64,000 nt of DNA from an uncultured Bacteroidales bacterium (lineage in GTDB: Bacteria; Bacteroidota; Bacteroidia; Bacteroidales; Paludibacteraceae). Under the pieces are notes generated by a model, which worked only from the letters and a program-made list of their open reading frames with translations, made no database searches and was not told where the DNA came from. The stretch lies in the NCBI GenBank assembly GCA_937916355.1, contig CALFTM010000061.1, positions 1-64,000 of the forward strand, in the 5' to 3' direction. This document shows, piece by piece, positions 25,582 through 33,539 of the stretch (position 1 is the first letter of the stretch; each line of letters starts with the position of its first letter). A program made the translations under genes and the position numbers.

Positions 25582-26347
25582 TTAAAATATTTTTTAGATT
25601 AACCAATGTGTCATAATCCGTCATATCAATTTTTTGTGGGACGATTGAACCATACTGATGAGACAAAGCCCAATAATCAGCATCCTCCGCATCAGGTTCC
25701 CTACAAACGTAAAAACCAGCCAACTGAAAAGTGGAGTCTCCATAATAGGAAGAAATGTGATCAAATTCCTGATCCCAAAAAGCATCAGACTGACGACAAA
25801 CCTTCATCCCTTTCAATTCACCTCCCGGGAAATTAACATTAAGATAAGTCCCATGAGGAAGGGAGTGCTCGAGGACGAGGGAGACCAGTTTTTTTATTTC
25901 AGGAAGTGTATGTGAAAAATCTGCATCCTCATCACACTCACACAAAGACAATGCAATAGAAGGTATATTAGAAATACACCCCTCCATCGCCGCCGCCACA
26001 GTAGCAGAATAAACTGCATTCACAGAAGCGTTGGAGCCATGATTGATTCCCGAAAGGAGCAAATCAGGCTTATTATCTTTAAAAACAGAGAACAAGGCCA
26101 ATTTCACACAATCAACAGGAGTTCCGCTACAAGAATAGACAACAAAACCCTCCTCTTCATGCAAAAGAGTCAATCGTATATGCTCTTTATGAGTAATCGC
26201 ACCCGACATTCCCGAACGGACACTATCAGGGGCAACCACCACCACGTTCCCAAGACCACGTGCGACCTTAATCAACTCGCAAATTCCTTTCGAGTAGACA
26301 CTATCATCATTCGTTATCAAAATTGTCGGAAGTTTCCCTTTACTCAT
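25574..26347 (-). CDS. surE: 5'/3'-nucleotidase SurE
   Basis: A 257-residue metal-dependent phosphatase acting on nucleoside monophosphates, linked to stationary-phase survival. The N-terminus ILITNDDSVYSKGI holds the metal-binding Asp pair. VVAPDSVRSGMSGAIT, then CSGTPVDCVKLAL and LSGINHGSNASVNAVYSATVAAAMEG complete the SurE signature, with Asn in SGINHG as a metal ligand. Head gene of the surE-lpxB operon, with TATCTTTG upstream. Confidence 0.96.
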   Translation of the reverse strand: MSKGKLPTILITNDDSVYSKGICELIKVARGLGNVVVVAPDSVRSGMSGAITHKEHIRLTLLHEEEGFVVYSCSGTPVDCVKLALFSVFKDNKPDLLLSGINHGSNASVNAVYSATVAAAMEGCISNIPSIALSLCECDEDADFSHTLPEIKKLVSLVLEHSLPHGTYLNVNFPGGELKGMKVCRQSDAFWDQEFDHISSYYGDSTFQLAGFYVCREPDAEDADYWALSHQYGSIVPQKIDMTDYDTLVNLKNILNG

Positions 26348-26371
26348 AGCACAATATTATTACGTTCCCTA

Positions 26372-26379
26372 CAAAGATA
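26372..26379 (-). promoter_or_regulatory. -7 box of the surE promoter
   Basis: TATCTTTG on the minus strand, 25 nt upstream of the ATG; a TTG lies about 20 nt further up. Confidence 0.55.
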
Positions 26380-26513
26380 ATGAATCCTTAGGAAACAAAC
26401 AAGAGCGAAAAACAAATAGAGTCAACTTCCATATATTACGATTTTTACGAATGAGTATTGAGACAACACCGTTTTAAAGAGAACAAACAAACCTGCAGAA
26501 ACACTAAAAACCT

Positions 26514-26547
26514 AAAAAAAGGCAGGTCTTCAAAAGAAGACCCACCA
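26514..26547 (-). terminator. Terminator of the thrS-infC-rpmI-rplT operon
   Basis: Minus strand: GGTGGGTCTTC-tttt-GAAGACCTGCC followed by seven T, 32 nt after the rplT stop. Confidence 0.9.
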
Positions 26548-26578
26548 AAAACTGTTGAAATTAAATAAATAACTTCAA

Positions 26579-26929
26579 TTATGCGTTTTTAACTTTTGAA
26601 ACGACTGCCTTGAAAGCCTCTGGCTGATTCATAGCCAAATCTGCCAACACTTTGCGGTTCATTTCGATACCAGACTTGTGGATAGCACCCATCAACTGAG
26701 AATAAGACATTCCCTCAAGACGAGCAGCTGCGTTAATACGTTGGATCCACAATGCACGGAAGTTTCTCTTTTTGTTCTTACGGTCACGGTAAGCATACAA
26801 AAGACCCTTCTCCCAAGTGTTCTTAGCTACGGTCCAAACGTTTTTTCTCGCACCATAGTAACCTCTGGTAAGTTTTAAAATTCTCTTTCTCTTTGCTCTT
26901 GAAGCAACATGATTTACTGATCTTGGCAT
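26579..26929 (-). CDS. rplT: Ribosomal protein L20
   Basis: A 116-residue protein of the 50S subunit that binds 23S rRNA early in assembly. Typical start PRSVNHVASRAKRKRILKLT and the YGARKNVWTVAKN and RDRKNKKRNFRALWIQRIN segments. The order infC-rpmI-rplT is the classical one, and in several bacteria L20 represses this operon by binding the leader. Last gene before a strong terminator. Confidence 0.98.
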   Translation of the reverse strand: MPRSVNHVASRAKRKRILKLTRGYYGARKNVWTVAKNTWEKGLLYAYRDRKNKKRNFRALWIQRINAAARLEGMSYSQLMGAIHKSGIEMNRKVLADLAMNQPEAFKAVVSKVKNA

Positions 26930-27010
26930 TTTTTTAAATTTTTGTGACTGTTAGCGCCTCATTTCATACGAACGAGAACTTCAAGCTAAACAATCGATTA
27001 ATAATAAAGT

Positions 27011-27208
27011 TTATCGAAGGCAAAGCAAGCTCTTTACACTTTTGATATCAGCAGAAGACACGAGTGCATCGTGAGTCAACGCTAACTTTTGCTTCTTAGT
27101 CTTCTTAGTCAAAATGTGACGTTTGAAGGCATGCTTTCTCTTGATCTTTCCTGATCCGGTAAGGGCGAACCTCTTTTTGGCACCGGAATTAGTTTTAACT
27201 TTTGGCAT
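27011..27208 (-). CDS. rpmI: Ribosomal protein L35
   Basis: A 65-residue basic protein (PKVKTNSGAKKRFALTGSGK, then RKHAFKRHILTKKTKKQK). Structural protein of the large ribosomal subunit, located between infC (31 bp upstream) and rplT (81 bp downstream). Confidence 0.98.
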   Translation of the reverse strand: MPKVKTNSGAKKRFALTGSGKIKRKHAFKRHILTKKTKKQKLALTHDALVSSADIKSVKSLLCLR

Positions 27209-27239
27209 TTTTATTAAAAATTTAAATTATAAATAGAAA

Positions 27240-27800
27240 TCACTTCTTCTTTTTTGGAGACATCATGATAATCATTCTCTTACCCTCTAAGACAGGCAAT
27301 TGATCGACTTTACCATACTCCTCCAAATCATTCGCAAAACGAAGCAACAACACCTCTCCTTGTTCCTTAAACAAAATCGAGCGTCCTTTGAAGAAGACAT
27401 AAGCCTTCAACTTTGCTCCCTCTTCCAAGAAACCAATGGCATGTTTCAATTTAAAGTTATAGTCATGCTCATCGGTCTGGGGTCCGAAACGAATTTCCTT
27501 GACTACCACCTTAGTCTGCTTCGCCTTATTCTCCTTTTCCTTCTTTTTTTGTTGGTAAAGGAACTTCTGATAATCCGCTATCCTACAAACCGGAGGAACA
27601 GCATTAGGGGAAATCTCAATCAAATCCAATTCCAAATCATCGGCAATACGAATCGCCTCCTCTATTGAGTAGACTCCTTGTTCTACATTATCACCAACCA
27701 AACGCACCTCTTTCTCGCGAATACGATCATTTATGCGATGTTTTTCTTTTGTGTTAACCCCTCTTGCATCAGAGTTTTTAACAAATGGTTTTGTTACGAT
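27240..27800 (-). CDS. infC: Translation initiation factor IF-3, probable ATC start
   Basis: IF-3 binds the 30S subunit, prevents premature 50S joining and proof-reads the start codon. The domain begins with INDRIREKEVRLVGDN and includes VVKEIRFGPQTDEHDYNFK. The first ordinary start codon in frame is GTG 27707, which would cut into the conserved INDRIREKEV stretch. Upstream in the same frame is ATC at 27798-27800, with AGGAGG (27809-27814) eight bases before it and an in-frame TAG at 27813-27815, so ATC is the best supported start (186 residues). An unusual ATN start is known for infC in other bacteria, where IF-3 discriminates against it and so limits its own synthesis. Lies between thrS and rpmI. 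Confidence 0.92.
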   Translation of the reverse strand: MVTKPFVKNSDARGVNTKEKHRINDRIREKEVRLVGDNVEQGVYSIEEAIRIADDLELDLIEISPNAVPPVCRIADYQKFLYQQKKKEKENKAKQTKVVVKEIRFGPQTDEHDYNFKLKHAIGFLEEGAKLKAYVFFKGRSILFKEQGEVLLLRFANDLEEYGKVDQLPVLEGKRMIIMMSPKKKK

Positions 27801-27808
27801 AGTTTTAT

Positions 27809-27814
27809 CCTCCT
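27809..27814 (-). promoter_or_regulatory. Shine-Dalgarno site of infC
   Basis: AGGAGG, eight bases upstream of the proposed ATC start; a strong site that stands out in a genome with weak ones. Confidence 0.7.
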
Positions 27815-27873
27815 AATTTTTAGTTTAACTTATTGATTATCAAAATATTTAATCATCAAGATTCGGTTTCGGA

Positions 27874-29814
27874 TCACCAATCGGTCATCATTCGATTCAC
27901 CTCCTCCGTCAAATCGTCTGCAAATTTAGAAATTTTTATTGAACCAATAGCACCTTCGCCCTGTTTTCTTACAGAAACTTCATCATTTTCTTCTTCTTTT
28001 TCTCCAACAACAAGCATATAAGGGATTCTTTTCACCTCATTGTCGCGAATTTTTCTTCCTATTTTCTCGTTTCTGTCGTCTAAAATAGCACGAATATCTC
28101 TTTCATCTAAATAGTCTACTACCTTTTGTGCGTAGGCGTTATATTTTTCACTGATTGGCAACACAACAACTTGCTCAGGTGTCAACCACAACGGGAATTT
28201 TCCTCCGGTATGTTCGATCAACACAGCGACAAAACGCTCCATCGAACCGAACGGCGCACGGTGAATCATCACCGGACGATGCTTTTGGTTGTCTTCTCCG
28301 ACGTACTCCAACTCAAATCTTTCAGGTAGGTTGTAATCTACTTGGATTGTTCCCAACTGCCAACGTCTTCCTAACGCATCCTTTACCATGAAGTCCAATT
28401 TCGGACCATAGAAGGCTGCTTCACCATACTCAACTTTTGCTGGCATACCCTTCTCTTTGCAAGCCTCTACAATAGCGGCTTCTGCCTTTTCCCAATTCTC
28501 ATCCGTACCTACATATTTTGTTTTGTTATTAGGGTCTCTTAATGAGATTTGAGCTTCAAAATTCTTGAAATCCAAAGCTTTGAAGATGATAGAGATAATA
28601 TCCATCACACGAATGAACTCATCTTTCACCTGATCTGGACGACAATAGATATGCGCATCATCTTGTGTGAACGAACGAACACGAGTCAATCCGTGCAACT
28701 CTCCACTTTGCTCATAACGATATACAGTACCAAACTCAGCCAGACGCAAAGGCAAATCACGATAAGAACGTGGTTGCCATCTGAATATCATACAGTGGTG
28801 AGGACAGTTCATTGGTTTCAACAAATAAGACTCTCCCTCCTCTGGAGTGGTGATCGGACGGAAACTATCTTCTCCATAATGATCCCAGTGACCTGAAGTT
28901 ACATACAGATCTTTATTTCCAATATGTGGAGTGATAACTTGTTGATAGCCAAATTTCTTCTGAATCTTCTTCAAAAATTCCTCTAAACGAAGACGGAGAG
29001 CAGTCCCTTTTGGCAACCACATAGGCAATCCTTTTCCAACCATATCGGTAAACATGAATAGCCCCAAATCTTTTCCAATCTTTCTGTGGTCTCTCTTTTT
29101 CGCCTCCTCCAAAAGAGCAAGGTGTTCATCCAACATCTTCTTCTTAGGGAAAGTAATTGCATACAAACGTGTCAACTGCTTTCTTTTTTCATCTCCACGC
29201 CAGTAGGCTCCTGCCAATGTAAGTACTTTTATCGCTTTAATCGGAGAGACATCCGCCAAGTGCGGACCACGACAAAGGTCTGTGAAAGAACCTTGCTCGT
29301 ACAAAGTGATCGTACCATCTTCCAATTCGCTGATCAATTCTGTTTTGTAGACTTCTCCACGACCATCGAACATCTTCAAAGCATCAGCCTTTGTGATGTC
29401 CACACGAGTCAATGATTGCTTGGTGGCAACAATTTCAGCCATTTTCTTCTCGATAGCTGCAAAATCAGCTTCCTTCAAAACAACATCACCGAAATCGATA
29501 TCATAATAAAAACCGTTCTCGATAGCCGGACCAATACCAAATTTCGCATTTGGATAAAGCATCTGCACCGCCTGCGCCATCAAGTGCGCCGAGGTGTGCC
29601 AGAAAGTATGCTTTCCCTCTTCATCCTCAAACTTGTACAGTTTCACAGAGCAATCTTCCGTAATCGGACGATTCAAATCTCTTGTTTCGCCATTCACACC
29701 AATTGAAAGCACCTCTTGCGCCAATCTTGAACTAATGCTTTCTGCAATCTGCATACCAGTGATTCCACTTTCATACTCACGAACAGAACCATCAGGAAAT
29801 GTAACTTTTATCAT
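27874..29814 (-). CDS. thrS: Threonyl-tRNA synthetase
   Basis: A 646-residue class II synthetase that charges tRNA-Thr. Domains in order: TGS (MIKVTFPDGSVREY), editing domain with HTSAHLMAQAVQ and TDLCRGPHL, catalytic core (motif 2-type LRLAEFGTVYRYEQSGELHGL, with FTQDDAHIYC), and the C-terminal anticodon-binding domain. The metal ligands Cys in MNCPHHC and the two later histidines are present. First gene of the translation operon. Confidence 0.98.
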   Translation of the reverse strand: MIKVTFPDGSVREYESGITGMQIAESISSRLAQEVLSIGVNGETRDLNRPITEDCSVKLYKFEDEEGKHTFWHTSAHLMAQAVQMLYPNAKFGIGPAIENGFYYDIDFGDVVLKEADFAAIEKKMAEIVATKQSLTRVDITKADALKMFDGRGEVYKTELISELEDGTITLYEQGSFTDLCRGPHLADVSPIKAIKVLTLAGAYWRGDEKRKQLTRLYAITFPKKKMLDEHLALLEEAKKRDHRKIGKDLGLFMFTDMVGKGLPMWLPKGTALRLRLEEFLKKIQKKFGYQQVITPHIGNKDLYVTSGHWDHYGEDSFRPITTPEEGESYLLKPMNCPHHCMIFRWQPRSYRDLPLRLAEFGTVYRYEQSGELHGLTRVRSFTQDDAHIYCRPDQVKDEFIRVMDIISIIFKALDFKNFEAQISLRDPNNKTKYVGTDENWEKAEAAIVEACKEKGMPAKVEYGEAAFYGPKLDFMVKDALGRRWQLGTIQVDYNLPERFELEYVGEDNQKHRPVMIHRAPFGSMERFVAVLIEHTGGKFPLWLTPEQVVVLPISEKYNAYAQKVVDYLDERDIRAILDDRNEKIGRKIRDNEVKRIPYMLVVGEKEEENDEVSVRKQGEGAIGSIKISKFADDLTEEVNRMMTDW

Positions 29815-29875
29815 ATCTAAAATTCTTTACTGGCAGCCAACAAACGCCACCAACGTTAAATTTAAAAACAACGTG

Positions 29876-29883
29876 CAAAGGTA
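29876..29883 (-). promoter_or_regulatory. -7 box of the thrS promoter
   Basis: TACCTTTG on the minus strand, 62 nt before the ATG, leaving a leader of about 55 nt. No T-box-like leader is visible. Confidence 0.55.
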
Positions 29884-29938
29884 ATATTTTAAAAGGATTA
29901 TCTACGAAATTTTGAAAGTAATTTTTCTATTCAAATCG

Positions 29939-31579
29939 TTATTTTCTTCGATTTCTTTCTTTTTTTATCCTTTTCTTTTTTTTCTTTTTGCTTTTTTTAT
30001 CCTTTTCGACCTCTTTTATTTCATCTTCATCGTCTATGGCCACAAGCGTTTCATGGATTTCATCCATTTTATAAAATGGACTATATTCTACAAATTGCGA
30101 AGGCTCGCTCTCTTTTCTGAAACGATTTACGGCTGTGACTGTAAAATTATAACGGCAATCTTTGGAAAAACGTGCCGAATCAATCCAATAGTTTGGTTCG
30201 GTCTGACAATTTACCAGAAAACGGACATCTTCAAAATCACACTCTGCTGTATCGGAGAAAGCATAAACAACATAGTAAGAGATGACATCCCCCTCCTCTG
30301 AAATAACTGGATCCCATTTTAGGGTATCAGATTCGATGCGAACATTCAACGGAGAGAACGCCTCATCTCCTCTTCTCATTTCAGGAGGAAGCGCAAGATG
30401 AGCGAAATGGCTCTTCTTCAAAGAGTCGAGCAACCCCTGCGGGGTCTTAAGAAAATAGTGTGTACTATAAAAAAGGACACCCTCCACATTTATAGAACAC
30501 TCCTTATTATAATTTAACTGACGCACCACCTCGTTCGGTTTCTTCCACGCAGCAGTCTTGTTCACTTCCAAACCTGAAGCATACAAACCAAAATACAAAT
30601 TGCAGGTTGTAGGGATATGCTTACGCCACCACAACGACAACACCTCATAGTCTGCAACCTTCTTGCCTATCTCCCAATACAATTGAGGAGCAATATAATC
30701 AATCCACCCCTCTTTTGCCCATAAAAGGACATCGGCATAAAGGTGGTCATAGTTTGTCACGCCAGCCTGAGTTGCAGAACCGTCCGCATCCTTCGTTTTA
30801 TTACGCCAAACGCCAAACGGACTGATACCAAACTGCACCCAAGGTTTTTCTTCCTGTAACATTTCATGAATGCGACGGACTGTCTGGTTCACATTATCCC
30901 TTCTCCAGTCTGCCTTGTTTTTAAAGCCTTTCGGATTTTTCCTAAAAGTCTCCTCATCTGGGAAGTCCTTTCCTGCAACAGGGTAAGGATAGAAATAATC
31001 ATCTAAATGAAGCGCATCCACGTCATAGCGACGCACCATATCTTTTAACACCATAATGAGGTGGTCTTCCGTCTCTTTCAGTCCGGGATCAAAATAGATT
31101 TTTTCTCCATACGAACGAAAAAGGTGAGGTTTCTTAAAATAAATATGTCCTTGCGCCAACTTCGCATCTGGTGTGTTAGTCACACGATAAGGGTTTATCC
31201 ATGCGTGAACTTCCATACATCTCTTATGTGCCTCTTCTATGACAAACTGCAACGGATCGAAATGAATATCCGAAGGAGCTTTCCCCTGTTCACCTGTCAG
31301 CCACTCAGACCATGGCTCAATTTCCGATTTGTACAATGCGTCAGAAGTCGGTCTACATTGGAATATCACAGCATTGATACCATTATTACGCAAAGAATCC
31401 AGAAGCAAAATCATCTCTTGCTTCTGGACTTCTGAATTACTATTCTTATTTGACGGCCAATCTATGTTCGCAACTGTTGCAATCCACGCCCCTCTCATCT
31501 CTCTCTTCGGAGAAGAATAGACTAAAACGGGACTAAGCAAACAAACAATCAATAAAAGAAACCGTCCACAAATCCTCAT
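29939..31579 (-). CDS. GHL10-family (DigH-like) glycosyl hydrolase with lysine-rich tail
   Basis: A 546-residue exported protein with a signal peptide (about residues 1-22). The barrel begins EMRGAWIATVANIDWPS and continues with VIFQCRPTSDALY, EVHAWINPYRV, ALHLDDYFYPYP and YIAPQLYWEIG. These are the hallmarks of the PF02638 family, whose E. coli member DigH cleaves peptidoglycan glycan strands lacking peptides. A fibronectin-III-like domain follows (about 400-500). The last 30 residues are an odd acidic then polylysine tail. A role in wall remodelling is inferred. Confidence 0.85.
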   Translation of the reverse strand: MRICGRFLLLIVCLLSPVLVYSSPKREMRGAWIATVANIDWPSNKNSNSEVQKQEMILLLDSLRNNGINAVIFQCRPTSDALYKSEIEPWSEWLTGEQGKAPSDIHFDPLQFVIEEAHKRCMEVHAWINPYRVTNTPDAKLAQGHIYFKKPHLFRSYGEKIYFDPGLKETEDHLIMVLKDMVRRYDVDALHLDDYFYPYPVAGKDFPDEETFRKNPKGFKNKADWRRDNVNQTVRRIHEMLQEEKPWVQFGISPFGVWRNKTKDADGSATQAGVTNYDHLYADVLLWAKEGWIDYIAPQLYWEIGKKVADYEVLSLWWRKHIPTTCNLYFGLYASGLEVNKTAAWKKPNEVVRQLNYNKECSINVEGVLFYSTHYFLKTPQGLLDSLKKSHFAHLALPPEMRRGDEAFSPLNVRIESDTLKWDPVISEEGDVISYYVVYAFSDTAECDFEDVRFLVNCQTEPNYWIDSARFSKDCRYNFTVTAVNRFRKESEPSQFVEYSPFYKMDEIHETLVAIDDEDEIKEVEKDKKSKKKKKKRIKKERNRRK

Positions 31580-31618
31580 AAAAAACTTTTACCAAATATT
31601 AAAAAACTGAACCGAAAA

Positions 31619-32869
31619 TTATTTATAGGAATTCAACTTCTTAAATATGAATTTACCTGATGCAGTCAAATTATTATGATTGACTGGAGAGTTCTTTCCA
31701 TCATTCCACTTCAACGCCGCACACTCTCCACCTTCTGCGCTATAACTCCAGTTACACCAACTCACAACTTGTTTTGCATCATTTCCCCCATCAAAAATCT
31801 TCATCCACTTTTCAGTAAGATCAGGACGGAAATGCGCCCAACCACTGGCATCAGTCGTACCAAACTCAGTAACGAAAATCGGTAACTCTTTCAAGATACA
31901 AGGAATACCCTTTGCGGAATCACCCTTTGCCAACGGGGTCATGAAATCATATCCCACACAATCATAAGTAGTATCAATTGGAGTTCCATCATTATGAGAA
32001 GCCGCATAGAAATGGAAAGAGTACATCACATTATCATACAACTTACCATTCTCATCTTCTGGCTCCATACCAATCACGTCCTGAGGTCGCTGACACCAGT
32101 CTGGAGTTCCACAAATACAAACGACACCCTCATCCTTTGCTCTGATAATCTTCAACATATCCTCACAATAAGGCTTGATATGTCTTTGCCATGAAACTTG
32201 TCCTTTGCTTGAATTAGGTTCATTGCACAACTCATACAAAACATGCTTCTGATATTGGAATCTCTTCGCACAATATGTAAAGAAATCGGCAGCCAAATCA
32301 ACTCCCGAACGAGGATGCTTTCGATAATACATACTTTGAGGATTTCCCGGATTCAAAACGTGCCAATCAATCAAAATGTACATACCATTTTCAGCACACC
32401 ACTTCACAACATTCTCCAAGTGATGAGAGCGATGAGATGGATTATATGCATAACCTCCCTCCTCGTCTACATAAAAAGCGAGACGGAACACATTACAATT
32501 CCACTCATGACGTAAAGATTTAATATTATCCTCCGTGATATTTGCAGCCCCCGGCCATTGCATTCCATGGGAACTCATTCCTCGCAACTGCACTGGGTTA
32601 CCCTTCTCGTCGCACAAACGTCGAACACCATTTTCATCCTTCGCAACCTGTAGTTTACCCCACTTATCCACAGGAGAGCCCTTTGGATATTCATAAGGCA
32701 TCAGAGCCTCCACCTCCTTCGTTTCTGGAGTGATTTTACCAAAAGGAGACTTCTTTACATTCTCTTTTTTTACCTGAGGCGTTGCATTTACTTTTTGCGT
32801 GGTCTCACTTTTCGAGCAACCACATAACAACAACAAAGCCAAACATGCCCATACGCATTTTTTAACCAT
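31619..32869 (-). CDS. GH5-family endoglucanase lipoprotein
   Basis: Cellulase-type glycoside hydrolase. ATG 32869 gives the lipoprotein signal MVKKCVWACLALLLLCGC; another ATG 21 nt upstream is possible. The (beta/alpha)8 barrel shows MSSHGMQWPG, FRLAFYVDE, ILIDWHVLNPG, YELCNEPNS (acid/base Glu), MYSFHFYA and FVTEFGTTDASG (nucleophile Glu), so both catalytic residues are present. Closest in style to subfamily 2 endo-beta-1,4-glucanases. Lipid anchoring suggests action at the outer membrane or in the periplasm on cello- or related oligosaccharides. Confidence 0.9.
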   Translation of the reverse strand: MVKKCVWACLALLLLCGCSKSETTQKVNATPQVKKENVKKSPFGKITPETKEVEALMPYEYPKGSPVDKWGKLQVAKDENGVRRLCDEKGNPVQLRGMSSHGMQWPGAANITEDNIKSLRHEWNCNVFRLAFYVDEEGGYAYNPSHRSHHLENVVKWCAENGMYILIDWHVLNPGNPQSMYYRKHPRSGVDLAADFFTYCAKRFQYQKHVLYELCNEPNSSKGQVSWQRHIKPYCEDMLKIIRAKDEGVVCICGTPDWCQRPQDVIGMEPEDENGKLYDNVMYSFHFYAASHNDGTPIDTTYDCVGYDFMTPLAKGDSAKGIPCILKELPIFVTEFGTTDASGWAHFRPDLTEKWMKIFDGGNDAKQVVSWCNWSYSAEGGECAALKWNDGKNSPVNHNNLTASGKFIFKKLNSYK

Positions 32870-32932
32870 ATTACGTTCTGTATTCCTCATACTTTAACTA
32901 TCTTTAACGTTCTCTATTATTCTATGTTTTCA

Positions 32933-32964
32933 CAAAAGTACAATATAAATCTGATAACGACAAA
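32933..32964 (-). promoter_or_regulatory. Promoter of the GH5 gene
   Basis: Minus strand: TTTG (32961-32964), a 20-nt spacer and TACTTTTG (32933-32940). Confidence 0.6.
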
Positions 32965-33016
32965 ATTATTTATGAACAATAAAAGAGCAATTTTAAAAAA
33001 ATCAGTTCCGGAACTC

Positions 33017-33460
33017 TTAAACGATTTTAACTTTTGCAATAATTTTCTTTGTTTTTCCGACACCAATGATAGGTGCATGTGCATCCCATGGAAAAAGTAT
33101 AGCAAAACTGTTCTTTGGCAAACAAAATGTAAACTCAAAATCATCTTCAAAAAACGCAATGTCATTCGCCCAATCTTCTCTTAACATTTTTTTACACTCT
33201 TTTCTTGAACGATAACCGATGCATTCTGAGTTGCCAACGGCAATTTGAATATCAATATATTGATTATGAACTTCCAAATGGGCATCTTCCGCATTCCTCA
33301 AATCTACTTCATCAATTTTCAGATAGGCATTATCATCTAAAACTATCGTCGATGGTTTCAAATCATTGAAATCGAGCTGAAGAATATAACGGAACACCTT
33401 TTCAAAATTTTCATGCAAAGAGGCATATTTCATCAAATTGTCTAAAGTATCTAACACCAT
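33017..33460 (-). CDS. YhcH/YjgK/YiaL (TabA-like) family protein
   Basis: A 147-residue cupin-like protein. Family landmarks are AHLEVHNQYIDIQIAV, GYRSRKECK and FAILFPWDAHAPIIG, with histidines and acidic residues positioned to bind a metal. Relatives act on sialic-acid-type sugars or influence biofilm through toxin-antitoxin control (TabA); the function here is unknown. It lies between the malic enzyme terminator and the GH5 gene. Confidence 0.85.
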   Translation of the reverse strand: MVLDTLDNLMKYASLHENFEKVFRYILQLDFNDLKPSTIVLDDNAYLKIDEVDLRNAEDAHLEVHNQYIDIQIAVGNSECIGYRSRKECKKMLREDWANDIAFFEDDFEFTFCLPKNSFAILFPWDAHAPIIGVGKTKKIIAKVKIV

Positions 33461-33480
33461 AACAAAAAAAATTTAGGAAC

Positions 33481-33520
33481 AAAAACAGAAAGAGAGAACG
33501 TAATAATTCACGTCCTCTCT
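33481..33520 (-). terminator. Terminator of the malic enzyme gene
   Basis: Minus strand: AGAGAGGACGT-gaattatt-ACGTTCTCTCT, followed by a broken T run. Confidence 0.65.
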
Positions 33521-33539
33521 TACTTTATTGAAATAAAAA

